Part shown: in pieces, positions 9,557 to 18,778 of the stretch
Layout of the letters: each line of letters opens with the position of its first letter
Position numbering within the stretch: the first letter of the stretch is position 1
Assembly (NCBI GenBank): GCA_001661245.1
Contig: KV454017.1
Span: forward strand, 495,559-559,558
Source: Pachysolen tannophilus NRRL Y-2460
Taxonomy: Eukaryota > Ascomycota > Pichiomycetes > Alaninales > Pachysolenaceae
Length of the DNA stretch: 64,000 nucleotides
Reading direction: 5' to 3'
The notes under the pieces: model-generated
What the model saw: only the letters and a program-made list of their open reading frames with translations
The model's database searches: none
What the model was told of the DNA's origin: nothing
Made by a program: the position numbers and the translations under genes

Positions 9557-10195
9557 TTATGAACTTGTTCCTTGTTTCTTATATATCATTACCTTGCAAT
9601 TCGCACATTTTTTGATGATGTTCAATATCATTAGTTTCCCAAGGATAACAAATCCAAGAATCTGGAACATCTTTTGAGAAATATCTACCCTTTTGTGTGA
9701 TATAGTCTGGTAATTGTTCTTTTTTTCTTTTAATTTGTTGTGACATACGAAAACTCCAAATTTTGTATTCTTTGGGTCACCACCCTTTTCCTTACATTGC
9801 TTAGCAAGATCTTTCTCTAATTCAGATAAAGCATAGTGTAAAGTCTTGCGAGTATCATCAACTTCATCAATGATAAGTACATTTTTGTTAATCAAATCAA
9901 CTCCCGATTGGTCATAGTCTATCCATTGAACCCTTTTCACCTGTACACCAGGTGCTTCTTCTGCAGTTGACACAGTACCTAAATCTTCATATAGCGATAA
10001 TATTATAGCATAAATCCTTAAAGTTGGTTTACCCAGCTCTTTTAAACATGTTCTTAACATTCTAGCCGGAATAAAACCACCACCACCAATTGCAATCATT
10101 AAATCAGGTTTAAATTCCTTGATTTTTGGTGCAATATCTTGGCACATCTTATGAATGTGATTATAAGAAATATAAATCTTGTTTTCTTCGCCCAT
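9557..10195 (-). CDS. HPT1: Hypoxanthine-guanine phosphoribosyltransferase Hpt1, frame broken near the C-terminus
   Basis: Purine-salvage enzyme converting hypoxanthine or guanine plus PRPP to IMP or GMP in the cytosol. The N-terminal part matches yeast Hpt1 closely: YISYNHIHKMCQ, the PRPP-loop region FKPDLMIAIGGGGFIPARML, YAIILSLYEDL, and the PRPP-binding motif VLIIDEVDDTRKTLHYALSE. After LKEKK the open frame becomes unrelated. The other frame continues the family sequence (EQLPDYIT, RYFSKDVPDSWICYPWE, IEHHQKMCELQGNDI) to a stop at 9579-9581. The switch is at a run of seven T (plus strand 9720-9726) and fits one missing base, through sequencing or assembly error or a real mutation. The natural product would be about 205 residues. 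It lies tandem with UTP5, as do YDR399W/YDR398W in S. cerevisiae. Confidence 0.9.
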   Translation of the reverse strand: MGEENKIYISYNHIHKMCQDIAPKIKEFKPDLMIAIGGGGFIPARMLRTCLKELGKPTLRIYAIILSLYEDLGTVSTAEEAPGVQVKRVQWIDYDQSGVDLINKNVLIIDEVDDTRKTLHYALSELEKDLAKQCKEKGGDPKNTKFGVFVCHNKLKEKKNNYQTISHKRVDISQKMFQILGFVILGKLMILNIIKKCANCKVMIYKKQGTSS

Positions 10196-10415
10196 TCTAA
10201 TATATACTTCTAGGAAATCAATTAACTATGGGCAAACTTATAAAGAATATATATATATATATATATACTTTTAAAGATAAGATAGTAGTTTCGAACAAGC
10301 TGCATCTTAGAAAGTTAGTGAGCAAATTTGAGAAGTAGTGTTAGTGTTTACAAAAGATATCTCTACATTAAAGCAAAGTACAATAAGAATAGTTCTAATA
10401 ATGTATTGTATATCT

Positions 10416-12584
10416 CTATTTACTAGCTATTTTCTTCTTGGACTTTAAGCTATTAATCTTTCTTCTTAACAGTTTCTCTTCTTCTTCTTCGCTATCAAGA
10501 TCTTTGTTAATTTTTTGTTTATTAGTATCAACCTCAACATCACTATAATTATCTTCTTCATCGGAGATTGTAGCGATTTGTTGTTTGAGTTCATCATCTT
10601 CTTCATCTTCTTCTTCTTCTGATTCACCTTCAAGTTCAACATAATCATCTTGTAAATCATCCATGTCCAAATCAGAATCATCTTGATAGTCATCTTCTAA
10701 AATACCGTTGTTATCCAATTCTTCAATATATTCAACGTCATCTTCTTCTTCATCTTCATTGGCATCATCACCGCTAGCTATAAATTCACCATTGTCAATT
10801 TTGAAGATACTTTTCTTGATTTCCAAATTTTCTAAAACCATATCAATCTTACCGTTCAATTCCAATAATCTATTTAGAGTTAAGGACCTTCTATGTAATG
10901 TGGAATGTAATACATTTAAATTTTTAGTCAAATTAGGGTAAGTACTTAAAAATCCTCCACAAATTACCAATAACCATTTGATCCAAATATTCAAGACTGA
11001 TTGTTTATTTGAATTTCTTGCAATACGCTCAGATAATCTGTTCAATAAAGGAATAACATACTCGTTCGATAATTTTGCAATAGTTCTCTTAATCAATGTT
11101 TCATCTTTATTACCTAATACAGACTCTAATAATGCATGATCGTTTGATTTTAATGCTTGAGTTAATATAACTGTCAAGGTACCAGTTGAAGCTCTTTGCT
11201 GATGTTTTTTACTTCTTTCATTTTGTTGTTGTTGTGGTTGTAATGATAATGGTAAAGATTCTAATTTTTCTGCCAAAGTTTTTTCATCTTCATCTTCAGA
11301 TAATTCAAGATCTTTAAAATTATCACCAGATTGAATAATAGCATTTCCCTCATTATAATGTTTAGCAGAGGCAATATCATGACCAAAAAGAGAATGTTCA
11401 CTAATTTTTAAATTCGATGGTTTTAATTTATTTAAAATCAAATCTTGTGAAATTTTAAATTGATTATCTTCGAACCAAGTAATTTTTTCGAAAAAGGGTA
11501 TATTTGAATCTTCTAACCATGTAAAAATTAATTTATTTTTCAAAACTAATGATAAATTTATTGATAATTTTTCATTTAAAGGATTATTATTTAATGGTCT
11601 TTGAATTTTAATTTGTAAATCTGAATTTTTTGAAGTTGTACGAATTCTTGCCTTTTTAGAAATAATTTTTGATGGACTATTATTATTTGATATAATATTT
11701 TTATCCGTTGCTAATGGATTTTTGAAAACTTCAATTAAACCATCTTCTGTAACAACTGTTAATAATTGATTTTTATTAAATTCATCAAATGAAATACTAG
11801 CAACATTAGATTGTGCTACTAATACATTTTCAATTTTTTTAGTAGTTAAAGAATAAATGTTAATAAATCTATCACCACCAGCACTTGTTAAAAATAAATC
11901 ATGATTCAGTAATTTTAAAAGAGTATGTATAGTTGAAATATGACCTGGGAAATTTATTAAAATTTCTGTTGGTTTTGTTAAATCCACAAGATAAACGTTA
12001 TATGAACCAACCAATAAATGTACTTTATTTTTAAAAATAATAGTAGTTAAAGTAGATAATGGTTCATTATTATCATTAAATTCCAATTTAAAATTTCTAA
12101 TTTGAATAAAATTTATTATATCCCATTCAATAATATTACCATTAAGATCTATAGAAAATCCTGTTGATGTAATCCTTGAATAATGGAAATAAACAATCCC
12201 AACCCCAAATGGTGATTTTAAAGTTGCAATAATATCATTTTGAACTGGTGAATAAATTAAAACATTCCCATTATTTAAACTTATAGAAAGAAATTGTGTT
12301 TCTAAATTAATCAATTCTTGAGGATTAAATTTTTTTTTCTTCAACTGATGTTGTTCCTTTGACACTAACGCTGATGATGATGATGATGATGATGACGGCA
12401 ACAACCCCCAACTCAAATGCTGGATCTGAAGACCTTTATCCAAAGTAAAACTATTCGAAAGAACATTTGTAGATGATGGATCAATAGATTGAATTCTTAA
12501 CTTGTGAGAATCTAAAGATACTATGGAACTAGCCAAGTAAGACCCTGTAAGATCAAAAGAAGATGCCACTAACGGTTGATCCAT
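10416..12584 (-). CDS. UTP5: Small-subunit processome WD40 protein Utp5
   Basis: Nucleolar protein of 722 residues belonging to the t-UTP/UtpA module, which binds nascent 35S pre-rRNA and supports its transcription and 18S processing. The N-terminal half is a divergent WD40 propeller with recognisable blades such as LSISLNNGNVLIYSP, GFSIDLNGNIIEWD, TSAGGDRFINIYSL and VVTEDGLIEVFKNP. Residues ~465-590 form the Utp12-type helical domain (TLTVILTQALKSNDHALLES, NVLHSTLHRRSLTLNRLLEL). The C-terminus is a long acidic and Lys-rich tail with shadow frames. A Ser run (~residues 62-70) is coded by a GAT/GAC repeat on the plus strand. It is divergent from NCB2, matching the YDR398W/YDR397C order. Confidence 0.85.
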   Translation of the reverse strand: MDQPLVASSFDLTGSYLASSIVSLDSHKLRIQSIDPSSTNVLSNSFTLDKGLQIQHLSWGLLPSSSSSSSSALVSKEQHQLKKKKFNPQELINLETQFLSISLNNGNVLIYSPVQNDIIATLKSPFGVGIVYFHYSRITSTGFSIDLNGNIIEWDIINFIQIRNFKLEFNDNNEPLSTLTTIIFKNKVHLLVGSYNVYLVDLTKPTEILINFPGHISTIHTLLKLLNHDLFLTSAGGDRFINIYSLTTKKIENVLVAQSNVASISFDEFNKNQLLTVVTEDGLIEVFKNPLATDKNIISNNNSPSKIISKKARIRTTSKNSDLQIKIQRPLNNNPLNEKLSINLSLVLKNKLIFTWLEDSNIPFFEKITWFEDNQFKISQDLILNKLKPSNLKISEHSLFGHDIASAKHYNEGNAIIQSGDNFKDLELSEDEDEKTLAEKLESLPLSLQPQQQQNERSKKHQQRASTGTLTVILTQALKSNDHALLESVLGNKDETLIKRTIAKLSNEYVIPLLNRLSERIARNSNKQSVLNIWIKWLLVICGGFLSTYPNLTKNLNVLHSTLHRRSLTLNRLLELNGKIDMVLENLEIKKSIFKIDNGEFIASGDDANEDEEEDDVEYIEELDNNGILEDDYQDDSDLDMDDLQDDYVELEGESEEEEDEEDDELKQQIATISDEEDNYSDVEVDTNKQKINKDLDSEEEEEKLLRRKINSLKSKKKIASK

Positions 12585-13042
12585 AACCCCTTAACCTAAA
12601 TTTATATATAGATATATATATATTCTATAATATAATAATATATTTTATATAATATATTATCACTCTCTTACAAATAAAAAGATCTAACTTGTTAAATTAT
12701 TAATTATCAATTACTAGTTACCCGTTTACCTTAATACACTTCTACCCTTAATATAAACCCATCCACCTTAATTTACCGCTTAAAATTTTTTTTCAATAAA
12801 AAGAAGTAAAAAAAAAAAAAAAAAATTTTTCAATTTTACAAAGTGATGAGCTTTCCGAAAACAGTTATTTTGATATTTACTTTACGACTGTGTTAATTTG
12901 GTATTTTTGTTTCTTCAAATTGCGGTGAATAAAAGTATAAATATATATAGATATATATAGAAGATATAAATATATATATGAGTAATTATTAATTAGTGAT
13001 ATAATAGGTGGAAAAGGTATTGATTGATATTTTTTTATAAAA

Positions 13043-13074
<32 letters not shown>

Positions 13075-13110
13075 TATAATAGATAATATTTTGTTTGTTT
13101 GTTTGGAAGG
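12585..13110. other. Divergent promoter region UTP5/NCB2
   Basis: 526 bp of AT-rich DNA holding the PAC/RRPE pair described separately, a long poly-A run, and several alternating TA tracts (around 12600-12660, 12940-12985 and 13040-13078) that could supply TATA elements for both genes. Confidence 0.6.
12821..12850. promoter_or_regulatory. RRPE plus PAC-like motifs upstream of UTP5
   Basis: AAAAATTTTTCA (12821-12832, the RRPE core on the minus strand) lies 12 bp from a GATGAG core (12845-12850, PAC-like). Together they form the ribosome-biogenesis promoter signature (Stb3 and Dot6/Tod6 sites). They are about 240-265 bp upstream of the UTP5 start. The PAC match is to the core only. Confidence 0.55.
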
Positions 13111-13566
13111 ATGGCAGAGTACAGTGGTAGTAGTAATACATCGGAGGATTTAACTTTGCCTAAGGCTACAGTACAAAAAATACTATCAGAAATATTACCT
13201 CAAGAATTTACATTTACTAAAGATGCTAAAGAGGCATTAATTGAATGTTGTATTGAATTTATTATGATTTTAAGTGCAGAATCAAATGATATAGCAGAGA
13301 AAGAGTTGAAAAAGACAATAAGTTCTGATCATGTAACAAAAGCTTTAGAAGATTTAGGATTTTTAAGTTATTTACCACCAATTGAAAAAGTATTAAAAGA
13401 ACATAAAGAAAATTATACAAATAAATCTGGTAAAATTAAAAATAAATTTCAAAATTCAGGTTTTACAGAAGAAGAATTATTAAAACAACAAGAAGAATTA
13501 TTTAGGCTGAGTAGAAATAAATTACAACATCAAAATAGTGGTGGATTGAAAAAAGAAGATGAATGA
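13111..13566 (+). CDS. NCB2: Negative cofactor 2 beta subunit (Dr1/Ncb2)
   Basis: Histone-fold protein of 151 residues. It pairs with NC2alpha (Bur6) and binds TBP on DNA, repressing or re-distributing TBP-dependent transcription. The H2B-like histone fold fills residues ~10-95: LPKATVQKILSEILPQEFTF, AKEALIECCIEFIMILSAES, and the final helix ISSDHVTKALEDLGFLSYLP. It is followed by a charged, Gln-rich tail (EEELLKQQEELFRLSRNKLQ). The start is the ATG at 13111; the preceding in-frame TTG is not plausible. The last ~54 nt of the gene reappear after the assembly gap. It is divergent from UTP5, as in S. cerevisiae. Some relatives have an intron in this gene; none is needed here. Confidence 0.92.
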   Translation: MAEYSGSSNTSEDLTLPKATVQKILSEILPQEFTFTKDAKEALIECCIEFIMILSAESNDIAEKELKKTISSDHVTKALEDLGFLSYLPPIEKVLKEHKENYTNKSGKIKNKFQNSGFTEEELLKQQEELFRLSRNKLQHQNSGGLKKEDE

Positions 13567-13632
13567 ATGAATGAATAATATGGGATATATAATGTTTGAA
13601 TCTCTTTTAATTTATTTTTTTTTTTTTTTTTT
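13513..13632. repeat. Direct repeat, left copy flanking the assembly gap
   Basis: This sequence spans the end of NCB2 and its 3' flank, and recurs at 14047-14162 on the other side of the N run. The copies are nearly identical; one visible difference is a GGG versus GGGG run. It is almost certainly a contig-end overlap rather than a biological duplication. Confidence 0.85.
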
Positions 13633-14046
13633 NNNNNNNNNNNNNNNNNNNNNNNNNNNNNNNNNNNNNNNNNNNNNNNNNNNNNNNNNNNNNNNNNNNN
13701 NNNNNNNNNNNNNNNNNNNNNNNNNNNNNNNNNNNNNNNNNNNNNNNNNNNNNNNNNNNNNNNNNNNNNNNNNNNNNNNNNNNNNNNNNNNNNNNNNNNN
13801 NNNNNNNNNNNNNNNNNNNNNNNNNNNNNNNNNNNNNNNNNNNNNNNNNNNNNNNNNNNNNNNNNNNNNNNNNNNNNNNNNNNNNNNNNNNNNNNNNNNN
13901 NNNNNNNNNNNNNNNNNNNNNNNNNNNNNNNNNNNNNNNNNNNNNNNNNNNNNNNNNNNNNNNNNNNNNNNNNNNNNNNNNNNNNNNNNNNNNNNNNNNN
14001 NNNNNNNNNNNNNNNNNNNNNNNNNNNNNNNNNNNNNNNNNNNNNN

Positions 14047-14162
14047 AGAAATAAATTACAACATCAAAATAGTGGTGGATTGAAAAAAGAAGATGAATGA
14101 ATGAATGAATAATATGGGGATATATAATGTTTGAATCTCTTTTAATTTATTTTTTTTTTTTT
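14047..14162. repeat. Direct repeat, right copy flanking the assembly gap
   Basis: A second copy of the NCB2 3' end and its downstream flank, starting in the middle of the codon series for the Ncb2 tail. It is not a separate gene; it has no promoter or start. Confidence 0.85.
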
Positions 14163-14831
14163 NTTTTTTTTACAATCTCTTTATTTCTTTTGATTTGAAT
14201 TCTTCAAAATCGTATTAATAATCTTATTGAATTTTTTTTTTTGTTTTTTAGAAAAAACAAAAAAACAAAAAAAAAAAAAAAAAAAGAGTCTTAAAATGAA
14301 TGGACTTGATTGTATTATTTTTTAAAAAAAAAAAAATTTGGTGTACTTTGTGCTATTATTGATTTAGTCTGGATACGTTTTTTTTTCTTTTTTTTTCTTT
14401 TCTTTTTTGATGAATTATATGATAATTGATAAAGTAAATTTATATAAAAAAAAAAAAAATTTTGTAAAAATAAGTATTTGGGGAGTTAATTTATGTGTCA
14501 TATCATATGTCATCTCATTAAGTTTCTTAAAAGAGAATAATGAAAATTGAAACCTTTTGTGTTTTTTTTTTCACATTTGTTTTATGTCTTTGTAGTATTT
14601 GTACTTTTAATTGAATAATTACAGAAAGTAACGTAAAACAAAAGTGTTTTTCTTTTTTTTTGTTATTGGAAAATAACAATCATTTCAAAGAATTATCCTA
14701 GTAAACTAAACAATATTCATTTTTTGGTTTTTTAAAATGAAAAGGAAATAGCAACTTTGGAAAAAAAATGCAATAAAATTTAATTGGAAAATACTAAAAT
14801 GTTAGACCCAATTTAAAATAGTAGTTATGTT

Positions 14832-14871
14832 TAATCTCTAACTGAGATTAGAAAAAAATCTTTCTAATCAG
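14832..14871 (+). other. Overlapping mutually exclusive hairpins
   Basis: TAATCTC (14832-14838) can pair with GAGATTA (14844-14850) around a 5-nt loop. The same right arm, extended as CTGAGATTAGAAA (14842-14854), can instead pair with TTTCTAATCAG (14861-14871), which is followed by T6. The function is unknown; it may be chance in AT-rich DNA. Confidence 0.35.
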
Positions 14872-15544
14872 TTTTTTAATTTCAATCTAAATTCAAAATG
14901 GTGTATGTTATTTTGTCAATTAGAGGTTAAAATTAAAATAAAATAAAATCCACCCATTATGCGGCTTTTACATATATATAAAATAAAAACATTTTAAATG
15001 AAAAAAGAAAAAGGCCCCTTAGTCATTACAATTGTAATCTATCAAAATTTCTATTGTCTACTTTGCAAACTTACAATGAGAAGCTAAAAAAAAAAAAAAA
15101 AAAAAAAAAAAAAGAAGAATCACAATTTTATGAAAAGTTGTTTGTATATCTCACCTGTACTTGATAAAATATTACATTTTACATTTACATGTCTTTTAAC
15201 ATTTCAAAAACACAAGTTTGAATTTTCGAAATTATTCCAACTATTCCTAATTTTTATAATTTAATACTAATCATTAAAAAATTTCAAAAAAAATTGCAAA
15301 AAAAAACTTTAATAATTTCTTATAATCTTCAAAATTTGTTCAATGATCTTTACAAAATGCTCATCTTCATCATGATAACAGATTTGAAACCTGCAAAAAG
15401 AGAAAATACAATAGAAAAATCAGAGTAGTGCACGTAATAATAATAAATGATTAATACCAAAATATTGCCACGGTAAATTCAATTCATATATATATATATT
15501 GATTGATTGATTGAATATAGATGATATAGTTCAAGTTAATAGCA

Positions 15545-16408
15545 ATGTCTAGTCAATATGGGTCGCCATTTGCTGATGCTATAAGGTTAGAGGAACAACC
15601 TCCTTATAGTGATTCACCTGCATTTGATGAAATAACAGATAATATCAGTTCTTTATTATTTATTATAAATAATAATTTGAGTCAACTTGGGAAAAGTATA
15701 GATAAATTAGACGATTTTTCAGATAATTCCAGTTTTTACAAATCATCACTACGTTTAATTAATTTATTGATAAATAACTTTCGGACGTTATCCACTTATA
15801 AAAATGATTTAGCTAAAGTTAATAATAGTGAAAATTTGAACCAGTCACAAGTTTATTTGAGGGATAAATTACTTTTGGAAGTGAATAATTCATTAAAGAC
15901 ATTTAACAGTTTACAAGAAAAATTCACAAATTTAGAAAAAAGTCATAATGAAGAAGATCAAGCAAGATTGAATAGTAGTAATGCTCAGGATTTGATAAAT
16001 ATAGAGGAACTGGAACTGGATGGCCATAAGGAGTCTCTTCAGCAGCAGCAGCAGCAGCAGCAACAACAACAACAATTTCAGATAGAATATGAACCAATAA
16101 ATGCAGAAGAATTAGAGTACCAACAGAATTTAATCAATGAAAGAAATATCGAAATTGAAAATATTTCAAACTCAATATTAGAGATAAATGATATTTACCA
16201 AGATTTAAGTACAATGGTTCAAGATCAGTCTCTGATAATAGATAATATCGAATCTAATATTTATTCAATTCATAAAGATACTAGAGGTGCTAGGAATGAA
16301 TTAACTAAAGCTGATCGTTATCAGAAAAGAAAAAATGCAAGATGTATTTGGATATTAATTATTTTGGTGGTATTGTTTTTATTCATATTATTGGCCATTG
16401 TAGCATGA
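15545..16408 (+). CDS. PEP12: Endosomal syntaxin (t-SNARE) Pep12
   Basis: Qa-SNARE of 287 residues, the same size as yeast Pep12 (288). It drives fusion of Golgi-derived vesicles with the late endosome. The N-terminal Habc-like part includes DSPAFDEITDNISSLLFIIN. A Gln-rich linker coded by CAG/CAA repeats lies at about residues 160-170. The motif EELEYQQNLINERNIEIENI leads into the SNARE helix with the zero-layer Gln in STMVQDQ, then IIDNIESNIYS. A single C-terminal transmembrane segment (CIWILIILVVLFLFILLAIV) ends the protein. The match to Pep12 in the linker-SNARE region (PINxEExxYQQNLI, VDNIEANIY) is strong. Vam3 is the main alternative but fits less well. Confidence 0.87.
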   Translation: MSSQYGSPFADAIRLEEQPPYSDSPAFDEITDNISSLLFIINNNLSQLGKSIDKLDDFSDNSSFYKSSLRLINLLINNFRTLSTYKNDLAKVNNSENLNQSQVYLRDKLLLEVNNSLKTFNSLQEKFTNLEKSHNEEDQARLNSSNAQDLINIEELELDGHKESLQQQQQQQQQQQQFQIEYEPINAEELEYQQNLINERNIEIENISNSILEINDIYQDLSTMVQDQSLIIDNIESNIYSIHKDTRGARNELTKADRYQKRKNARCIWILIILVVLFLFILLAIVA

Positions 16409-16648
16409 TCTTTTTTTTTTTTTGTAATTTGGCATTTTCAGAAAGTTTATAAATTATTTTGAATGGATGATGAGCAGGATCTTATTTTAATGTTTAAATA
16501 TAATTTTTATTGATTTGTATTAAGCTTATGATATGCTTGTACTTTGTGACGTACAATTAAAAAAAAAAAAGATCTGAATCCATAAAACCGTAATAATACA
16601 CCCTAAGTGAAAATAAATAATAAATAAAAAAAAACAAATGCTTCCTTT

Positions 16649-18469
16649 TTACACACTTCCACCAGTACCACCATGGTTACCAGCCAATCCGACCATTTCC
16701 AAAAATGCTCTTTCTTCACCAAGGTTCTTTATATTAACTCGCTGACGAGCTTCCAGTTCTCTTTTCTCCCACTCCCAACTCTTTATTTGTTCTTGGATTT
16801 CCTTATCTGAACCCACCCCAAATACTTCGATATCGCTTATTGTAAATTTGTCTTCATATTCAGGAGTTATGCTATTCAGTGAGTGTGGTACGCTCTCGGA
16901 TGGAAGTTTATTGAATCCAGATCCAGTGTTGAAAGAGCCTCCAATTCCAATATGTCTGAAACAACAAAATTCCAAACCACCATCAATTAAAAGGCTTACA
17001 TTTCCTGGATGGTACTTCTTGATACCATTTTTAATCTCGGGCAAATTACAACCAAATCCTATACCTCCATTATTTAATGTATTGAAATAAGCATAGCTAT
17101 TTTGAAATAAAGAAGATTCGAATAATTGTTGTTGAGGAGCTAACTGGAAAATTAAAGTTTTGGAATCTCCAAAAGGTTCTTTATTACTAATTTTCCAAGC
17201 ATGGTGCAAATAAACGCCATATGTTAATCTTTCTGAGCCTTCACCATATATTTTACTTGGATTCTCAGGAGATCTCCTAAACTTTGGATATTCTTCATTA
17301 ATAAAAGTATCGCATCTTTTTGAAATTTTTTTTTTATTGGGTTCAATTCTATGGCCACTCACTAATAAAATAGTTGGAGCTTTCCATCCAAATACTTTTG
17401 ATTCAAATGATCTCATTGAAAACCCAGAATCTTTACCAACGTAAAGTTTTTTCATATTTGTATAGCAAAGGTTCAGCGGTAAGAATGTTGCCAATTGACT
17501 AAGAGTAAACTCATTTACTAGTCTAGTCATTTCTATTTCAATTTTTGGTACAAGGGTTTCACATAAAGGTGGAGAAACCGAATGTTCCATGAACAACAAC
17601 GGACTTAACAATGCAGTGAATGGTTGGAAAATGTTTGCAAATGTTGTCGCGATACAGTAATTAACTCTGGTTATTGATAAATCATAATTATCGATATTAG
17701 TTGAATTAATATTATATTCAATTGTTTTCATCAAGCAATAAGCAATTTTCTTGTATTTTGACCAATTTTCAAATTCAGATTTAAATTTATTTAAACGAAA
17801 GAATTTGAACTGATCAAGTGATAGGCGGGTTGCGCAAAGACAAAATGTAAAAATTTTCAATAATACAGAAGCAGGGATAATCAAATTATCTATATCCAAG
17901 CTCGAATAATAATCTATGGATGACCATGACAATTTATTATTTATTAAAGTTGCATCATAAACGTCATTTGAAGAAGAATGAATAAATAGTTTTTCCTTGT
18001 CATGATTATATGGAAGACAAAAACAAACCAACAATAATTTGACATATTCAAATTCTTTATTAAAAATTGCATTGAATCTTGATCGATCCAACAAATTAAT
18101 AGCCTTGATCAACATAATAGAATCAATTCCATTATTTTTACAATGTCCATCTAATATAGGGAAAGAACCCAAATTAATAATAAACTTGAAAAGAATTTCC
18201 GATATTTCCTCATCATTTTCTATCAATCCTTCCAAAGAAACAAGCTTCTTGAATTCTTCACAGTTATTGATTAACTTGTCATCATTCAAATCACTAATTC
18301 GTAAGTTTGCCTTGATCGAATATATTTCAATCTGTTGTAAAGTAGATAAAGATTTCTTAAGGAATAAGTTGTTCAAATCTGTCAACGTTAACTTGATTAT
18401 TTTTTTCTGAGACTGACCATCCACATAAGAACCTCCATTTTCACCATCACTACTAAGCAGCTGTCCCAT
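16649..18469 (-). CDS. RTC5: TLDc-domain protein Rtc5
   Basis: 606-residue protein of the Rtc5 family (S. cerevisiae 567 residues), a TLDc protein reported to act on V-ATPase assembly at the vacuole. It begins MGQLLSS, a good N-myristoylation signal that would anchor it to a membrane. The C-terminal TLDc domain (~residues 360-560) shows APTILLVSGHRI, YGVYLHHAWKISNKEPFGDSK and LIFQLAPQQQLF. It continues with GGIGFGCNLPEIKN, the LLIDGGLEFCCFRHIG strand pair and FTISDIEVFGVG near the end. The N-terminal half is helical with no motif I know. The start is the ATG at 18469. It is divergent from ESF1 across about 310 bp. Confidence 0.82.
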   Translation of the reverse strand: MGQLLSSDGENGGSYVDGQSQKKIIKLTLTDLNNLFLKKSLSTLQQIEIYSIKANLRISDLNDDKLINNCEEFKKLVSLEGLIENDEEISEILFKFIINLGSFPILDGHCKNNGIDSIMLIKAINLLDRSRFNAIFNKEFEYVKLLLVCFCLPYNHDKEKLFIHSSSNDVYDATLINNKLSWSSIDYYSSLDIDNLIIPASVLLKIFTFCLCATRLSLDQFKFFRLNKFKSEFENWSKYKKIAYCLMKTIEYNINSTNIDNYDLSITRVNYCIATTFANIFQPFTALLSPLLFMEHSVSPPLCETLVPKIEIEMTRLVNEFTLSQLATFLPLNLCYTNMKKLYVGKDSGFSMRSFESKVFGWKAPTILLVSGHRIEPNKKKISKRCDTFINEEYPKFRRSPENPSKIYGEGSERLTYGVYLHHAWKISNKEPFGDSKTLIFQLAPQQQLFESSLFQNSYAYFNTLNNGGIGFGCNLPEIKNGIKKYHPGNVSLLIDGGLEFCCFRHIGIGGSFNTGSGFNKLPSESVPHSLNSITPEYEDKFTISDIEVFGVGSDKEIQEQIKSWEWEKRELEARQRVNIKNLGEERAFLEMVGLAGNHGGTGGSV

Positions 18470-18778
18470 TATTCCTCTTGGTGATTCTCAACTCCATATT
18501 TCAATTAAAAAATAGGATATTACAAATATCTTTTGGTCCACCTTGGACTTGGACTTCTTCGCATCTCTACATACAAAACCCCTTTTGGGAAACAATTAAA
18601 AATCCAATTTCCCAAAACGGTAATTTCCAGTTTTGATCTATCTCATCTCTCACTAGTAAAAAAAATTTTCAAAAGAGAAGGTGAAAAATTTACATTATCA
18701 ATAGCAGTCAAGTAAGTGTTGATATATATATATATATATATATCTGCATTTAGAATAGCGATATTGAGCACTGAGAGA
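18470..18778. other. Divergent promoter region RTC5/ESF1
   Basis: 309 bp holding the PAC/RRPE pair (listed separately), then a (TA)n tract at about 18721-18743 and the ESF1 leader. A GTAAGT at 18712 has no matching branch point or acceptor before the ATG, so no leader intron is called. Confidence 0.6.
18642..18671. promoter_or_regulatory. PAC and RRPE motifs upstream of ESF1
   Basis: CTCATCTC (18642-18649, reverse of GAGATGAG) lies 11 bp before AAAAATTTTCA (18661-18671, RRPE). This PAC/RRPE pair is the ribosome-biogenesis promoter signature. It sits about 110-140 bp upstream of the ESF1 start, the usual distance. Confidence 0.65.

Larger units (their letters stand above)
13567..15544. other. 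Intergenic region with assembly gap
   Basis: This stretch between NCB2 and PEP12 contains 414 undetermined bases (13633-14046) flanked by near-identical sequence, plus a single N at 14163. The rest is strongly AT-rich with many homopolymers (for example a run of about 30 A near 15085-15113). It also has a pair of overlapping hairpins at 14832-14871 (listed separately) and a GATTGATTGATTGA run just upstream of PEP12. No coding sequence is seen. Confidence 0.7.

Noticed and set aside
13571-14083. Open frame running through the N gap
   Set aside because: It exists only because undetermined bases contain no stop codon.
18712-18778. Possible leader intron of ESF1 starting at GTAAGT
   Set aside because: No TACTAAC-like branch point or suitable acceptor lies between it and the ATG at 18779.
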